A stretch of 64,000 nt of DNA from Variovorax sp. SG517 (GCF_013376045.1 NZ_JABMJG010000015.1:23748-87747); one strand, 5' to 3'; counted from the stretch's first letter, positions 52,125 to 61,692 are shown. The notes: generated from the letters alone by a model not told the origin. A program made the numbers and translations.

Positions 52125-52865
52125 TTATAGCTTGGGGCGCAGCGTCAAGAACAATCGGCTCGGCACTTTTCCGTCGACGTCTCTGGGAAACCTCTCTGTT
52201 CTTTGCAGAGCACGTTGTGCCGCAACATCCCAGTCGGGCCAACCGCTGCTCTTGCTCAGGACGATCGAGACAATGTCGCCATTGGGCGCGAGCGAGACAT
52301 CAAACTCCGCACCAGGATTACCTGGAATCTGCTCAGGGTGCAAGAAGAGAATGTTCGGCCGAACAGCTGCGGCGAGCCGGGCGGCATAGTTGCCCTCGGA
52401 GAGACGGGAGGCTGGCCCAATGCGTGGGTCGGGCTTTCGCTGTATGACGGCACCCGTAACGAAGTTCGAACTGATGCTGATCACCGCCTGGTAAGGCGCC
52501 TGCCCACTCTCATCGGCAGGCAGACGAACCGTGTTGCGCAAGGCCAGTGAAGCGGCCCGATCCCACTCGGGGCTTCCACTTGTGTTGAGGAGCGACTTTT
52601 CAGTGATCGAACCTTCCGAGTTCATGAACACCATGAACTCAGCCGAGCGCGGCGGCTTCGGGGCGCTAGCCGGATACGCGATATTTGGCAGAACGGCTTC
52701 TGCGAGTCGCCGATTCCAGTTCCGCCCATTCTCTGCCGATGACGATTGGACCCGCGGTGCCGAACCGGGAGCCGGAGTGTCGCTTTGCTTAGAGGGCGTC
52801 ACACAGCCACCGAGCACAACCCCAAGGAGAGCAGCGAAAACGCCATTAAACATCCGCGATTTCAT
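52125..52865 (-). CDS. Lipoprotein with two TonB/TolA C-terminal-like domains
   Basis: From ATG 52865 this encodes 246 residues with lipobox VVLGGC. Two halves repeat the TonB-C-like pattern: AEFMVFMNSEGSITEKSLLN, TSGSPEWDRAASLALRNT, and later AEFDVSLAPNGDIVSIVLSK, SSGWPDWDVAAQRALQRT. Each holds the SGxPxWDxAAxxAL helix typical of TonB and TolA C-termini. There is no transmembrane anchor or ExbB/D partner here. The protein may bind an outer-membrane or periplasmic partner. Confidence 0.75.
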   Translation of the reverse strand: MKSRMFNGVFAALLGVVLGGCVTPSKQSDTPAPGSAPRVQSSSAENGRNWNRRLAEAVLPNIAYPASAPKPPRSAEFMVFMNSEGSITEKSLLNTSGSPEWDRAASLALRNTVRLPADESGQAPYQAVISISSNFVTGAVIQRKPDPRIGPASRLSEGNYAARLAAAVRPNILFLHPEQIPGNPGAEFDVSLAPNGDIVSIVLSKSSGWPDWDVAAQRALQRTERFPRDVDGKVPSRLFLTLRPKL

Positions 52866-53027
52866 ATCTCTTCGTGACTCCAGATCATCAACATTCGACG
52901 GCACCTCGACCGCGTCGCTGCGCGAAACTGCCTCAAGCGCGGTAGCGCTGCATGATTCCTGAGGGCGAAAGCCACTTCTGCGCGCTTGCCCTCGCCACCA
53001 AATCAGCCACATGGCTAGTCGTTCGGC

Positions 53028-53618
53028 TTAGGAATCCAGCCGGAAGCGGGTGGGCACCTGCATTCGGACAGGGAATTTTTTCCCGCTAGGTGATCGCGCA
53101 GGAAAGAAATACGCCTTCCGAACAGCTGCGAGTGCCGCTTCGTCGAGGCGCGGATAGCCCGAACTTGTCGACAAGACAACCTCCCGAGGTGATCCATCCG
53201 TTTCGATGATGACCCCGAGCAAGACAAGCCCCTGTTCGCCCAATCGCCGGGACATGGCCGGATAGGTCACAAAGGGCTCGATGGCATAGCGTCCCTTTTC
53301 AATGTCCTGAACCTCATCCTTGAACGCGAACGGCTTCTTTTCATAGGCCATACGCTGATTGGCGATCGACGCTTGGGCCGTCGATGGATAGTCTCGTGCA
53401 AGTTTGGCGAGATCTCCGAACGACTGTCCGACACTTCCGGTTTCCAATGCGCAATCCGCAGCGGCAAGAAGCCCCTCGGCGGCGAGCGATGGCGATACCG
53501 TCGGCACCGCAGCAGATTTGCGAAACAGCTCTGCGGCCGAGCGATAGTTCCGAAACGCGAAGTCGGCCGCACCCGCTCTGAAATATGCCGTCGCTACCGC
53601 CTCATCGAGGTACCCGCG
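53028..53618 (-). CDS. TonB C-terminal-domain protein with TPR-like start, 5' end lost
   Basis: The frame is open from a stop at 53619 down to TAA 53028, about 196 residues, but has no ATG or TTG; the first usable start is GTG 53507. The text before that (YLDEAVATAYFRAGAADFAF) looks like a tetratricopeptide repeat. The C-terminal part (GEQGLVLLGVIIETDGSPRE, then STSSGYPRLDEAALAAVRKA) is a TonB-C domain. An ATG at 53622 lies in another frame six codons before a stop, so a frameshift has probably removed the true start. Confidence 0.7.
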   Translation of the reverse strand, partial: RGYLDEAVATAYFRAGAADFAFRNYRSAAELFRKSAAVPTVSPSLAAEGLLAAADCALETGSVGQSFGDLAKLARDYPSTAQASIANQRMAYEKKPFAFKDEVQDIEKGRYAIEPFVTYPAMSRRLGEQGLVLLGVIIETDGSPREVVLSTSSGYPRLDEAALAAVRKAYFFPARSPSGKKFPVRMQVPTRFRLDS

Positions 53619-53974
53619 TCATACCGGGTATCGACACGGGGCCACTGGTAAGTGGCAAAACTTAGTTCGGATCAGAAGATAAACAAGCTGGGCGCAACCT
53701 CTTTAAAGGCATGCTCTTGACAGCAATGCTATAGCCTTGATGTTGAGATGAAGCCCCTGTGATTTCAATCGTGCATCAAGTTATTCTTAATCGGCGCGTT
53801 TCGCGGACGCAGTTGCTGGGAGCATAGCGAATGGCGGCGGCGATCGAAAATCATCCAGCGTTCGTGAGCTGTTGCTCGGAGCTAATTGCTATGTGGATAG
53901 ACGTTGCGGGATGATTGGCGGTGTTGGGTCGTGCGTCCAATATTAAATTCACCTGCATTAATGAAAGGAAAGTC
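53619..53974. other. AT-rich boundary region
   Basis: About 350 bases are clearly more AT-rich than the surroundings and lead into the low-GC gene at 53975. No gene is seen. TATTAAAT near 53941 might be part of a promoter. Confidence 0.45.
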
Positions 53975-54982
53975 ATGCTCGACATTCCAGTTTCGGTAGT
54001 CGAAGGAGCTACGCTGGCTGCCCTCAAGAAGGGATGGAATTTAGAAGAAAAAGCGATCGACGAGCTCACAAAGCGACCGCTTGGAGACGTTGCCGAAAGC
54101 GTTTGTTCAATTCTCAAGAAGCAACTCCTGTCGGGCGTTTTTGGCGTTGAACAGCCATTGCGGAAGATCCTAAGTCGGAACGTTGAGCACGCACGCGCAA
54201 TTGACGCCCTTATCGGCGCCAAGGATCTCGACAAGTCGGATGTCTCTATCGTGCATGTTCGCCTGTTGGAGGAGAGCTATACCACTGCGACCTATCTAAC
54301 TCTCGATCCAGCAAAGTATGATGAATTAGGATGGCGGTGGCAAGCTTTTCCAACTATTCACAGTATCAGAAATCGAGTCATTGGCTTGGGAATGCCTCCA
54401 ACGGATGAGATGAATAACTGGATTAAGGAGAATGAGAAGAGATTGATATGGTTTGATCCAAAGGGTCGACTCGGAGGCGATCTGAAAAGTGCTAAGACCC
54501 TAGAGCAATGGGAGAAGTGCAGCAACTGGCTTGTTCCCGCCTCGATCAAGGACATATTTGAGAAAGCTGGGCGCCTTGATTCCTACAAGAAGAAGGGATA
54601 TGACATGGGTAGCCAATCGGTCCATTTTTCACCGATGGGCAATATCTACATGTCTTTCGAGACGGAGCATCTGACCTATGCCCAGTTCGCGCAGGAGAGT
54701 GCCAACTACTTTGTGGTCAAGATGTTTGCGGTGTGCCTTGATTTGGTCCGGGATAAGAACGAAATCCGCAAGGCTCATGCCCTAGAAAATTTGGTGCAAA
54801 CCTACGCCCTTGTTTCGACCAATCCCAAGCGTTTCGCGGATCTCGTCAGTAAGCAGCCGGCTTATGCGGCATTCATGAAAGCTGTTATGGCTGACTCCAC
54901 CGACATTCAAGGCCTTATCGAAGCTGCCCTCGGAAAGGAGGCAACCAGCAAGCTGGAAATCAAGTTCGGACAAACTTCATAA
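53975..54982 (+). CDS. DUF5677-like protein in AT-richer DNA
   Basis: From ATG 53975 (AAAGGAAA upstream) the product has 335 residues. Segments such as LLSGVFGVEQPLRKILSRNV, HVRLLEESYTTATYLTLDPA and YDMGSQSVHFSPMGNIYMSF resemble DUF5677 proteins (helical, His/Asp-rich, unknown function). Codon use is poorer in GC than the neighbours, suggesting recent transfer. It is the first gene of the right-hand accessory block and may be part of a defence locus. Confidence 0.6.
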   Translation: MLDIPVSVVEGATLAALKKGWNLEEKAIDELTKRPLGDVAESVCSILKKQLLSGVFGVEQPLRKILSRNVEHARAIDALIGAKDLDKSDVSIVHVRLLEESYTTATYLTLDPAKYDELGWRWQAFPTIHSIRNRVIGLGMPPTDEMNNWIKENEKRLIWFDPKGRLGGDLKSAKTLEQWEKCSNWLVPASIKDIFEKAGRLDSYKKKGYDMGSQSVHFSPMGNIYMSFETEHLTYAQFAQESANYFVVKMFAVCLDLVRDKNEIRKAHALENLVQTYALVSTNPKRFADLVSKQPAYAAFMKAVMADSTDIQGLIEAALGKEATSKLEIKFGQTS

Positions 54983-55084
54983 AAGCGATTGTAAAAAGCG
55001 TCAGCGAATGACTAGCGTAAACCGTCAGGGAGAAAAGATGTTTATCCGCTTGAGAGCAGCCCGCCCAAAGGATGCCGCTCGGCG

Positions 55085-55340
55085 ATGCCCAAGACCAAAT
55101 CAGCTCTGACCTCGCGCGAGGCATTCACCAGAAATCTGCGCCCGTGCTCGGCGTCTGAAGGATGTGGGGCAAGAAAGCCTGGCTCTCAACGCGGGTGTGC
55201 CGCAGGCTTACCTGAGCCGCATCGAGCGAGAAACCATCAACATCTCGATTGATAACGCAGATGTGCTGTCTCGAGTCGGTGGCGTGCCGCTGCATGATCT
55301 CTTGGCCCCTGCGAAATTTGCTGGTCTCGATGAGCAGTGA
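55085..55340 (+). pseudogene. XRE-family regulator, broken by a frameshift
   Basis: The frame opens at ATG 55085 with MPKTKSALTSREAFTRNLR. After that the similarity continues one base over: ARARRLKDVGQESLALNAGV, PQAYLSRIERETINISIDNA, and ends GLDEQ at TGA 55340. Together they form a full XRE helix-turn-helix protein of about 85 residues, broken near 55141. It lies upstream of the OLD nuclease gene and may once have controlled it. Confidence 0.7.
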
Positions 55341-55625
55341 ATGCCGCAGACGATCTTACTGGTGGTCTACAGATGGGGTTGCAGAACTTCCGTTTCGTAC
55401 GCGCGCTTGACGCGTCGATCTGGAGCCGAGATCTGGCGTATGCGCCCGTACTAAGGCCACGCAGCCGTCGTTGGCCGATGCGTTCCTGCAGGGGCCAGCC
55501 CGATCGCTCCCGCCGCCTTCCCTGAGTGCCTCGATAAACTGTCCATGGGCGCAATGCGTCCAGCCATCGGTCGGCTTTCCATGAAGGCTTGACCGGCCGA
55601 TCGAACAAGAATGCGAGGGGGCAGG

Positions 55626-57563
55626 ATGAAGCTCACACGATTGCGGGTCAGCAACTTTCAGTCCTTTGGGCAACAGCCCACGGTCGTCGACTTCGAAGCC
55701 ACAACGTTCTTGCTCGGCCCGAACGGGTCGGGGAAGACAGCTGTGCTGCAGGCACTGGCGCGCCTTTTCGGTTTTGACCCTTCGCTGCGCCGCGTGCGTC
55801 GCGCGGACTTCCACGTCACGCCGAAGGACCTCGTCCCGGGCGACATCGAGCCGCTGACGCTGTGGATCGAGGCCCAGTTTGAGTTTCCTGAACTGAAGAA
55901 GACCAGAGGCAAGTACGCCACCATTCCAGGCAATTTCGCGCACATGCAACTGGCATCGGCCGATGGCGTCCCGCGCGTGCGTTTCCGACTGACGGCGCGA
56001 CTTGATGAGGACGGCGACATCGAGGAGACGATGCACTACGTCGTGCAGACTGACAACGACGATGAGCCGAACAAAACGGTCATCGTGTCTAAACACGATC
56101 GCAACGCCATCCAGGTCCATTATCTCCCTGCTCGCAGGGATCCCGCGAATCACATTTCCTACGCCGCCAATTCGCTGCTGGGCCGAGCGTTGCGGGCGGC
56201 CAATTGGCAGTCCGAGCGCGCCGAGATCGCGGAGCTGACCCAGAACATCGGCGCCGCTCTTGCAGGCAACGCAGCCGTCGAAGGCCTCGGTGAACAGTTG
56301 ACGGCCCAATGGACGGCGTTGCACAAGGGCGCCTACTACGCGAACCCCAGCGTCTCGTTCGAACGCAATGAGATTGACAACCTGTTGCGTCACCTGACTG
56401 TCGGCTTCACGCCTGGGCACGACGATCAGATCGTCGACTTCTCAAGGTTGAGCGACGGGCAGCAGTCCCTGCTTTACATCTCGTTGGTGCTGTCTGTCCA
56501 GGCCATCGGACGTCAAGTGCTGGCAGGAGAGCTGGACGCTTTCGACGTCGACAAGCTGCGTCCAGCGGTCTTCACGCTCGTGGCGGCAGAGGAACCCGAG
56601 AACAGCCTGTCGCCGCACTACCTGGGCCGCGTCATCAAGGCATTGAACACCTTCGCTGGACATCACGATGCGCAGGCGATCGTTGCAACGCATGCGCCGT
56701 CCCTCCTCAGACGAGTGCCTCCGGAGAATATCCGCTACCTACGGCTCAACACGAACCGCGAAACGACCGTCAAGTCCGTCGTCCTTCCCGCGGCTACTGA
56801 CGACGCTCACAAGTTCGTGCGCGAGGCGGTCCAGGCCTTTCCCGAGTTGTATTTCTCCCGGCTCGTTGTTCTGGGTGAAGGCGACAGCGAAGAGATTGTG
56901 CTGCCGCGCTTGATGCAGGCCAAAGGCCTGGACGAGGATGACACGTCCATCGTCGTTGCGCCGTTGGGGGGCCGGCATGTCAATCACTTCTGGCGGCTGC
57001 TGAACGGCTTGGACATCCCCCATGTCACGTTGCTGGACCTCGACCTGGGGCGGTACCAGGGCGGTTGGGGCCGCGTGCGCTACGCTGCCAAGCAGATTCT
57101 TGCGCTGGGTCATCCCATCCCGGGTCTCACGGCTGAAAGCATCGAGACCCTGCCAGCCTGGAATGGCGCGGACGAGTTGTTGAAGTCCAAGAGCGGGAAG
57201 GATTGGTTGGCATGGCTGGAAACCCAAGCCGTCTTCTTCTCGGGCCCGCTCGATCTCGATTTCGCGATGCTGCGCCGCTATAGCGAGGCTTACGGTTTGG
57301 AGGAGGGGGAACTCGCAATGCCGGAGCCTTCGACGCTTACTGCGGTGCTGGGCAAGAAGCGGCACGGGGTCGATCAATACAGCGAGGAGCACCAGAAGCA
57401 CTTCACCGCCTATCACAAACGGTTCAAGCTCGGCAGCAAGCCTGCTGCACATCTGGGCGCCCTAGCCGAGCTGGACAACGAAACGCTGATCTCCCAGATG
57501 CCGCCACGCATCGCCCGCCTGATCGAGGCCGTCGAGAAGCGCCTAGAAGGACTGCCAGAGTGA
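55626..57563 (+). CDS. OLD-family ATP-dependent nuclease (GajA-like)
   Basis: From ATG 55626 the protein has 645 residues. The N-terminal ABC-type ATPase has Walker A GPNGSGKT (31-38), signature LSDGQQSLL (275-283), Walker B with AEEPENSL near 322 and a histidine switch in VATHAPSLL (His356). The C-terminal TOPRIM nuclease domain has LGEGDSEEIVLPRL (Glu418) and LLDLDLGR (Asp471, Asp473). This is the class 2 OLD nuclease plan. The following UvrD helicase gene overlaps by GTGA, as in Gabija anti-phage systems, in which GajA cuts DNA when nucleotides are depleted. The length is above the type GajA (about 580 residues). Confidence 0.88.
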   Translation: MKLTRLRVSNFQSFGQQPTVVDFEATTFLLGPNGSGKTAVLQALARLFGFDPSLRRVRRADFHVTPKDLVPGDIEPLTLWIEAQFEFPELKKTRGKYATIPGNFAHMQLASADGVPRVRFRLTARLDEDGDIEETMHYVVQTDNDDEPNKTVIVSKHDRNAIQVHYLPARRDPANHISYAANSLLGRALRAANWQSERAEIAELTQNIGAALAGNAAVEGLGEQLTAQWTALHKGAYYANPSVSFERNEIDNLLRHLTVGFTPGHDDQIVDFSRLSDGQQSLLYISLVLSVQAIGRQVLAGELDAFDVDKLRPAVFTLVAAEEPENSLSPHYLGRVIKALNTFAGHHDAQAIVATHAPSLLRRVPPENIRYLRLNTNRETTVKSVVLPAATDDAHKFVREAVQAFPELYFSRLVVLGEGDSEEIVLPRLMQAKGLDEDDTSIVVAPLGGRHVNHFWRLLNGLDIPHVTLLDLDLGRYQGGWGRVRYAAKQILALGHPIPGLTAESIETLPAWNGADELLKSKSGKDWLAWLETQAVFFSGPLDLDFAMLRRYSEAYGLEEGELAMPEPSTLTAVLGKKRHGVDQYSEEHQKHFTAYHKRFKLGSKPAAHLGALAELDNETLISQMPPRIARLIEAVEKRLEGLPE

Positions 57564-59209
57564 TCAAGGCCACAGCTTGGCGGCCGGCGAGCGGCCTGAC
57601 ACTGGAGACTAATGCACAGGTTGCTGCCTGCGAAGTCCAGCGCAGCTTGGTCGTGACCGCTGGACCAGGCGCAGGCAAGACCGAGTTGCTCGCGCAACGC
57701 GCGGATTTCTTGCTGCGCACCGGAACGTGCCGATACCCACAGCGAATCTTGGCCATTTCGTTCAAAGTCGACGCCAGCCGCAACTTGAAGGATCGCGTGC
57801 GCCAGCGCTGCGGCCCTGAGCTCGCCGCGCGGCTGGACAGCCACACCTTCCATGCGTTTGCCAAGCGCTTGATAGACCGCTTCCGGCCTGTGCTGACCGG
57901 CAGGGATGCGCTGGATGCGGACTACACGATCGGTACGCCCAAGGTTCCGCGACGCCAGATCGAGTTCGAGGATCTGGTTTCTCTGGGCGTGCAGATCCTG
58001 ACGAACAGCAACGTCGCCCGAAACGCGGTTCGGCAGACCTACAGCCATATATTCCTCGACGAGTTCCAGGATTGCACCGGCCCGCAGTACCAACTCATCC
58101 AGCTCGCTTTTCATGCCACTGGCATTTCGCTCACAGCGGTAGGTGATACCAAGCAACGCATCATGGGCTGGGCTGGCGCCCTGGAGGGCGTATTCCAGAC
58201 CTTCGCCCAAGATTTCAACGCGCTCCCGCTCAGTCTGTACCAGAACTTCCGCTCTCTGCCGCGGCTGCGCCGAATGCAGAACGCCATGGTGAAGGTAATG
58301 GACCCAAAGGCGGCGATGTCAGACGAGGACCTTTCCGGGAACGGCGGATCAGTTGAGACCCTTGAATTCCACGACAGCCAGCAAGAGGCCGAAGGCCTCG
58401 CCGACATGATCGAGGTGTGGATCGACGATGAGGGTGTAGCTGCGTCGGAGATCGCCGTCTTGCTGTCTAGGCAGCCGGAGCTCTACGCCGATCGCCTGAT
58501 GGCCGAGTTGACTGAGCGAGGCATCCCGTTTCGCAACGAGCAAAGTCTGCAGGACCTTTCTGCAGAACCTGCGGCTCGCCTGATCGTCGACTATCTTTCA
58601 GTGGTCGTGAGTGATCGCGAACCAGATGCGTATGGGCGCCTGATGGCTGTCTTGCTGGCTACGGGACTCGATGAGGATGCATCCTACGAGCAACGCGCTC
58701 GCTGGCATCGATTCATCGACACTTCGCGCGAGGAAACTCGGCAAATCGAGCTCGACGCAGCAGCGCTGCGAGAGATCGCCAACGCATTCCTCGCGCTCCT
58801 GGGGCGCCAATTCGTAGCAGCTCTGTCGGCAGATTACGAGCGGGGTGGCCGCCTCGAGGAAGTTATCGAGCTCACCCTTGATCGCGTCGATGAGCTTCTT
58901 CGGCTCGATACGAGCCCTGTGCGAGCGCTGTCCCGGTTCTCCGAGGACAGAGCAGTGCGGATCATGACCATTCACAAGAGCAAGGGGCTGGAGTTCGACA
59001 CGGTCGTCATGCTGGGCGTCGAACGTCAAACCTACTGGGGCAACGTCACGGCAGAGCGCTCGGCATACTTCGTCGGCATTTCTCGAGCAAAGCGGCGGCT
59101 CTGGCTGACCGTGGCCGGATATCGGGGACGTCCAGAGGGCGCTAGCCGTTGGGACGAAGTCCGAACACCACATGCGGAATTTCTTGGTTATGCCAGCGTA
59201 TCCGCGTGA
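57560..59209 (+). CDS. UvrD/PcrA-like helicase (GajB-like)
   Basis: The 549-residue protein starts with GTG at 57560, overlapping the OLD gene by four bases. Superfamily-1 motifs are intact: Walker A in TAGPGAGKTELLAQR (35-41), motif II DEFQD (167-171), motif III LTAVGDTKQRIMGW, motif V IMTIHKSKGLEFDTVV and motif VI FVGISRAKRRLWL. It is the expected partner of a class 2 OLD nuclease. In Gabija the pair senses or is activated by phage DNA and NTP loss. The usual RTPHxEFxGYA-type ending is present (TPHAEFLGYAS), so the gene looks complete. Confidence 0.9.
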   Translation: MIKATAWRPASGLTLETNAQVAACEVQRSLVVTAGPGAGKTELLAQRADFLLRTGTCRYPQRILAISFKVDASRNLKDRVRQRCGPELAARLDSHTFHAFAKRLIDRFRPVLTGRDALDADYTIGTPKVPRRQIEFEDLVSLGVQILTNSNVARNAVRQTYSHIFLDEFQDCTGPQYQLIQLAFHATGISLTAVGDTKQRIMGWAGALEGVFQTFAQDFNALPLSLYQNFRSLPRLRRMQNAMVKVMDPKAAMSDEDLSGNGGSVETLEFHDSQQEAEGLADMIEVWIDDEGVAASEIAVLLSRQPELYADRLMAELTERGIPFRNEQSLQDLSAEPAARLIVDYLSVVVSDREPDAYGRLMAVLLATGLDEDASYEQRARWHRFIDTSREETRQIELDAAALREIANAFLALLGRQFVAALSADYERGGRLEEVIELTLDRVDELLRLDTSPVRALSRFSEDRAVRIMTIHKSKGLEFDTVVMLGVERQTYWGNVTAERSAYFVGISRAKRRLWLTVAGYRGRPEGASRWDEVRTPHAEFLGYASVSA

Positions 59210-59390
59210 CGAGGTCTGCAGGCTCCGTCACCGAGGGCTACGGCAGAACCATCAAGGCGTTATCTGGCCTGCGACAGAAGATCGACGAAGCAGAGTCCCA
59301 CATCACACGTACTATGCGCGTTGCCCGCTAAGGAGCCGCATAGAGTGCGTTCGCAAGTTTGGCTTCTAGCAACGCTTACTAATAAATAAG

Positions 59391-60170
59391 ATGCCCGCTG
59401 TTCAAATATTGGTCGATGAGATCCATGCCGGCCTCAGAAAAGCTTGGGTGTTCGCGTTTGGCGCGACAGATGTGCCTGGCGCACCTCCCAAGCCCGAGTA
59501 TGTTTGTACCGTGACCGTCGCGGAGAGCTTGCTGCCAGCTCTCACAGGAACTCCCGGAGCTGTCGTGAAGTTGGAGGAAAACGTTCAGGAATTTGCCGCT
59601 GGCTGCTTGGCGCTGCCGAACTTTCCCAAATTGAGTCCGCGGCCCAGAATCCGTTCGCGCAAGACCAAGTCAAAAGGCGACCGCGAACGTGTAGACATCG
59701 CCATTCAGGCCAGGAATGTCGGCATCCCGATCTCCCGTGCCCTGGTGGAACTCAAAATCTCTAATGCCATCGGGGGGCTTCTTGCCGATCTGATCCGCAA
59801 CCAGCAACTCATGCAGTTGGCTAGTCCTGGACGACAGAATCAGCTCGATGCCGCCATGCTCGGCTTCGTGGTTGTAGATGACAAATCCCGCGGGGCGGTC
59901 GCCGGTCAGAAAGTTTTGGGTAACTTGGCGAAGCACTATGAGCAAATAGCCCGACGCTTCCTGTCCCCAGATTACGTAACCGAATTGTCCGTCCGGCAGA
60001 TCTCTTTGCCTCCTGAGGATGAGGACGATGAGTTCATCCACATGGTCTCGATTGTCATCACGTTCGCGAGACCCTTCGCGGCATCAGCGCCGACGCCAAA
60101 CAGAGTGCCCTGGTTTTGGTCGAAATCATCGGCGCACGACACAGTCGCTCTAGATTTGCAGGCGCTGTGA
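59391..60170 (+). CDS. Possible PD-(D/E)XK nuclease, unknown family
   Basis: The 259-residue product has no family I recognise, but RERVDIAIQARNVGIPISRA is followed by LVELKISNAIGG, that is Asp102 and Glu120-x-Lys122 on neighbouring hydrophobic strands, the pattern of a PD-(D/E)XK nuclease core. DLIRNQQLMQL after it would fit the following helix. It starts 181 bases behind the helicase with little visible ribosome site. Position behind an OLD-UvrD pair suggests an accessory nuclease of the same defence locus. The fold is inferred from motif and order, not proved. Confidence 0.6.
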   Translation: MPAVQILVDEIHAGLRKAWVFAFGATDVPGAPPKPEYVCTVTVAESLLPALTGTPGAVVKLEENVQEFAAGCLALPNFPKLSPRPRIRSRKTKSKGDRERVDIAIQARNVGIPISRALVELKISNAIGGLLADLIRNQQLMQLASPGRQNQLDAAMLGFVVVDDKSRGAVAGQKVLGNLAKHYEQIARRFLSPDYVTELSVRQISLPPEDEDDEFIHMVSIVITFARPFAASAPTPNRVPWFWSKSSAHDTVALDLQAL

Positions 60171-60173
60171 CTC

Positions 60174-61373
60174 CTACTTTATGAACCAGTAAAAGGCAGG
60201 CATCTCGCTAGTTCCTGGTAACGCCATCCAATTTATTAGCACGGTCTTCGGATCCGAGATAAGTTGATTCAACTCGTCGTTCCAAAGGAAGCCGGTATCC
60301 TGCAGGCGACCAGCTCCGCTGAACACATGCAAGGCACCGTAGCAATACTCGGTCCAAGCGCCAGGTGGGCCTGAGCGGCCGTGCACGTAAACCTCCTTGG
60401 TTCGATTGCTCCATCGATATTCAACCTCGACGTTACCAATCTCCATCACGTCGGCCAGGGTCAATCGACCGAGAGGGATGGTGACAGAGTCATCGGCTGA
60501 AGTGCCGGCGTAGACTTGCCCATGTATCAAGGCGACCACAACGTCACGCACGATATCGTGCTCGAAAGTGACTTCGACTTGAGTTTCCAAGAATCTATAG
60601 ATCCAAGTGTTACCAGCAACAACGCTAGGAGATCCAAGAATTTCATGCACTCGAACTTTGGGGATCTGTGGCTCGATGTGCTCAAGCAAATTGCGAGGTG
60701 TCTTTCGAGGCTCAACCACAAGTTCCGGCGAGTCCGGATCAAGCTCATTCCACGCGAGCGTCGCAATTCTCTCCCTTGTTAGAGCTTCCCGCTTCAAATT
60801 GATCATAAGCGGTCGAATCGACCCGCCTTCCCAAATCCTCGCCTCGCGCGACAGCTCCGCTTCACAATAGGATTTCCACGCAATCTGTGAGCGTTGCAGA
60901 TCTTCTGAATTACCAATGCCATGCTCTTGAAGAAAGCGAATTGCCTCCGACAATTCGTCGTCGGCTTGGTCTGCCTTGCGATACGACACATCATTCATTT
61001 CGCCCTGCGTTATCGCGTTATCGAAGGCCGGATCGCGGTCTACCTGTCGGGCATTGCCGGAAAGCTGTGATGCAGTTTCAGCGTAGCGCTGCGCGGTTGT
61101 TATGGCTGCAGCTGCCTCCTTGCCAAGAGCCTGAGCCTGGAAAGAGCGCAGCTCCGAAATGTTCGTTCCGTCTTTCGCAAGCTGACTTTTTAGATTGGCA
61201 ACTTTCGCAAGTAGCTCGATCTCTTCAATCGGCCCCCTCTTCTCGATCATGCGCCTTAAAAGGTAGCCCACCCCAGCTGCTGCGACTCCGAACGAAGGGA
61301 GTGCCACGGCTTTTACCCATTCACGCTGGAGGTAGGTGTCTGCCGCTGCCAAGATCGATGTCAGGTCATTCAT
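60174..61373 (-). CDS. Membrane protein with an LprI-like domain
   Basis: The 399-residue product has one membrane helix near residues 22-42 (VKAVALPSFGVAAAGVGYLL) and a long soluble part. Residues about 130-205 (ADDELSEAIRFLQEHGIGNS, EDLQRSQIAWKSYCEAELSR and GGSIRPLMINLKREALTRER) resemble the LprI/DUF1311 domain, but the second cysteine of that domain is missing. The rest, rich in beta strands (SVTIPLGRLTLADVMEIGNV), is unknown. It is convergent with the nuclease-like gene, three bases from its stop. It may be an independent envelope gene or a defence effector. Confidence 0.6.
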   Translation of the reverse strand: MNDLTSILAAADTYLQREWVKAVALPSFGVAAAGVGYLLRRMIEKRGPIEEIELLAKVANLKSQLAKDGTNISELRSFQAQALGKEAAAAITTAQRYAETASQLSGNARQVDRDPAFDNAITQGEMNDVSYRKADQADDELSEAIRFLQEHGIGNSEDLQRSQIAWKSYCEAELSREARIWEGGSIRPLMINLKREALTRERIATLAWNELDPDSPELVVEPRKTPRNLLEHIEPQIPKVRVHEILGSPSVVAGNTWIYRFLETQVEVTFEHDIVRDVVVALIHGQVYAGTSADDSVTIPLGRLTLADVMEIGNVEVEYRWSNRTKEVYVHGRSGPPGAWTEYCYGALHVFSGAGRLQDTGFLWNDELNQLISDPKTVLINWMALPGTSEMPAFYWFIK

Positions 61374-61692
61374 GTTCTTGAATCAGGCCTTGGGAGTTGT
61401 GCGGCGACAAAAGGCTGCCAACTTGTGGATAGGCACTGTCCTATTGCAGACCCTTCGAGTTCATCAACCTAGTCACTTCATCGTATCCGTCCGGCCAAGT
61501 CATCTTGAAATCGGGGCTGACGGCAGAAAGGATCGCGTCCACCCAACTTAGGTGGACTTGATTACAGGAGCAGGGTAGCGATGAAGTATGGCATCACCCC
61601 CTACGTCGTAGACCGATGGCCGAAACTAGCCCGCGCCGAAGAGATGGCCACGCCCACCAAGGAGCTTGACCTTCGTACTAGACTTGCTCGCC
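61374..61692. other. Intergenic region before the sigma-factor gene
   Basis: About 320 bases. AAGGAG at about 61660 may be the ribosome site of the sigma-factor gene. No ECF41-type promoter was seen before this gene, unlike the next gene downstream. Confidence 0.4.

Noticed and set aside
52352..52365. Palindrome TGTTCGGCCGAACA resembling the XRE-cassette palindromes
   Set aside because: It lacks the central AT step and lies inside a coding region, so it was not counted with the three TTCGGCATRCCGAA sites.
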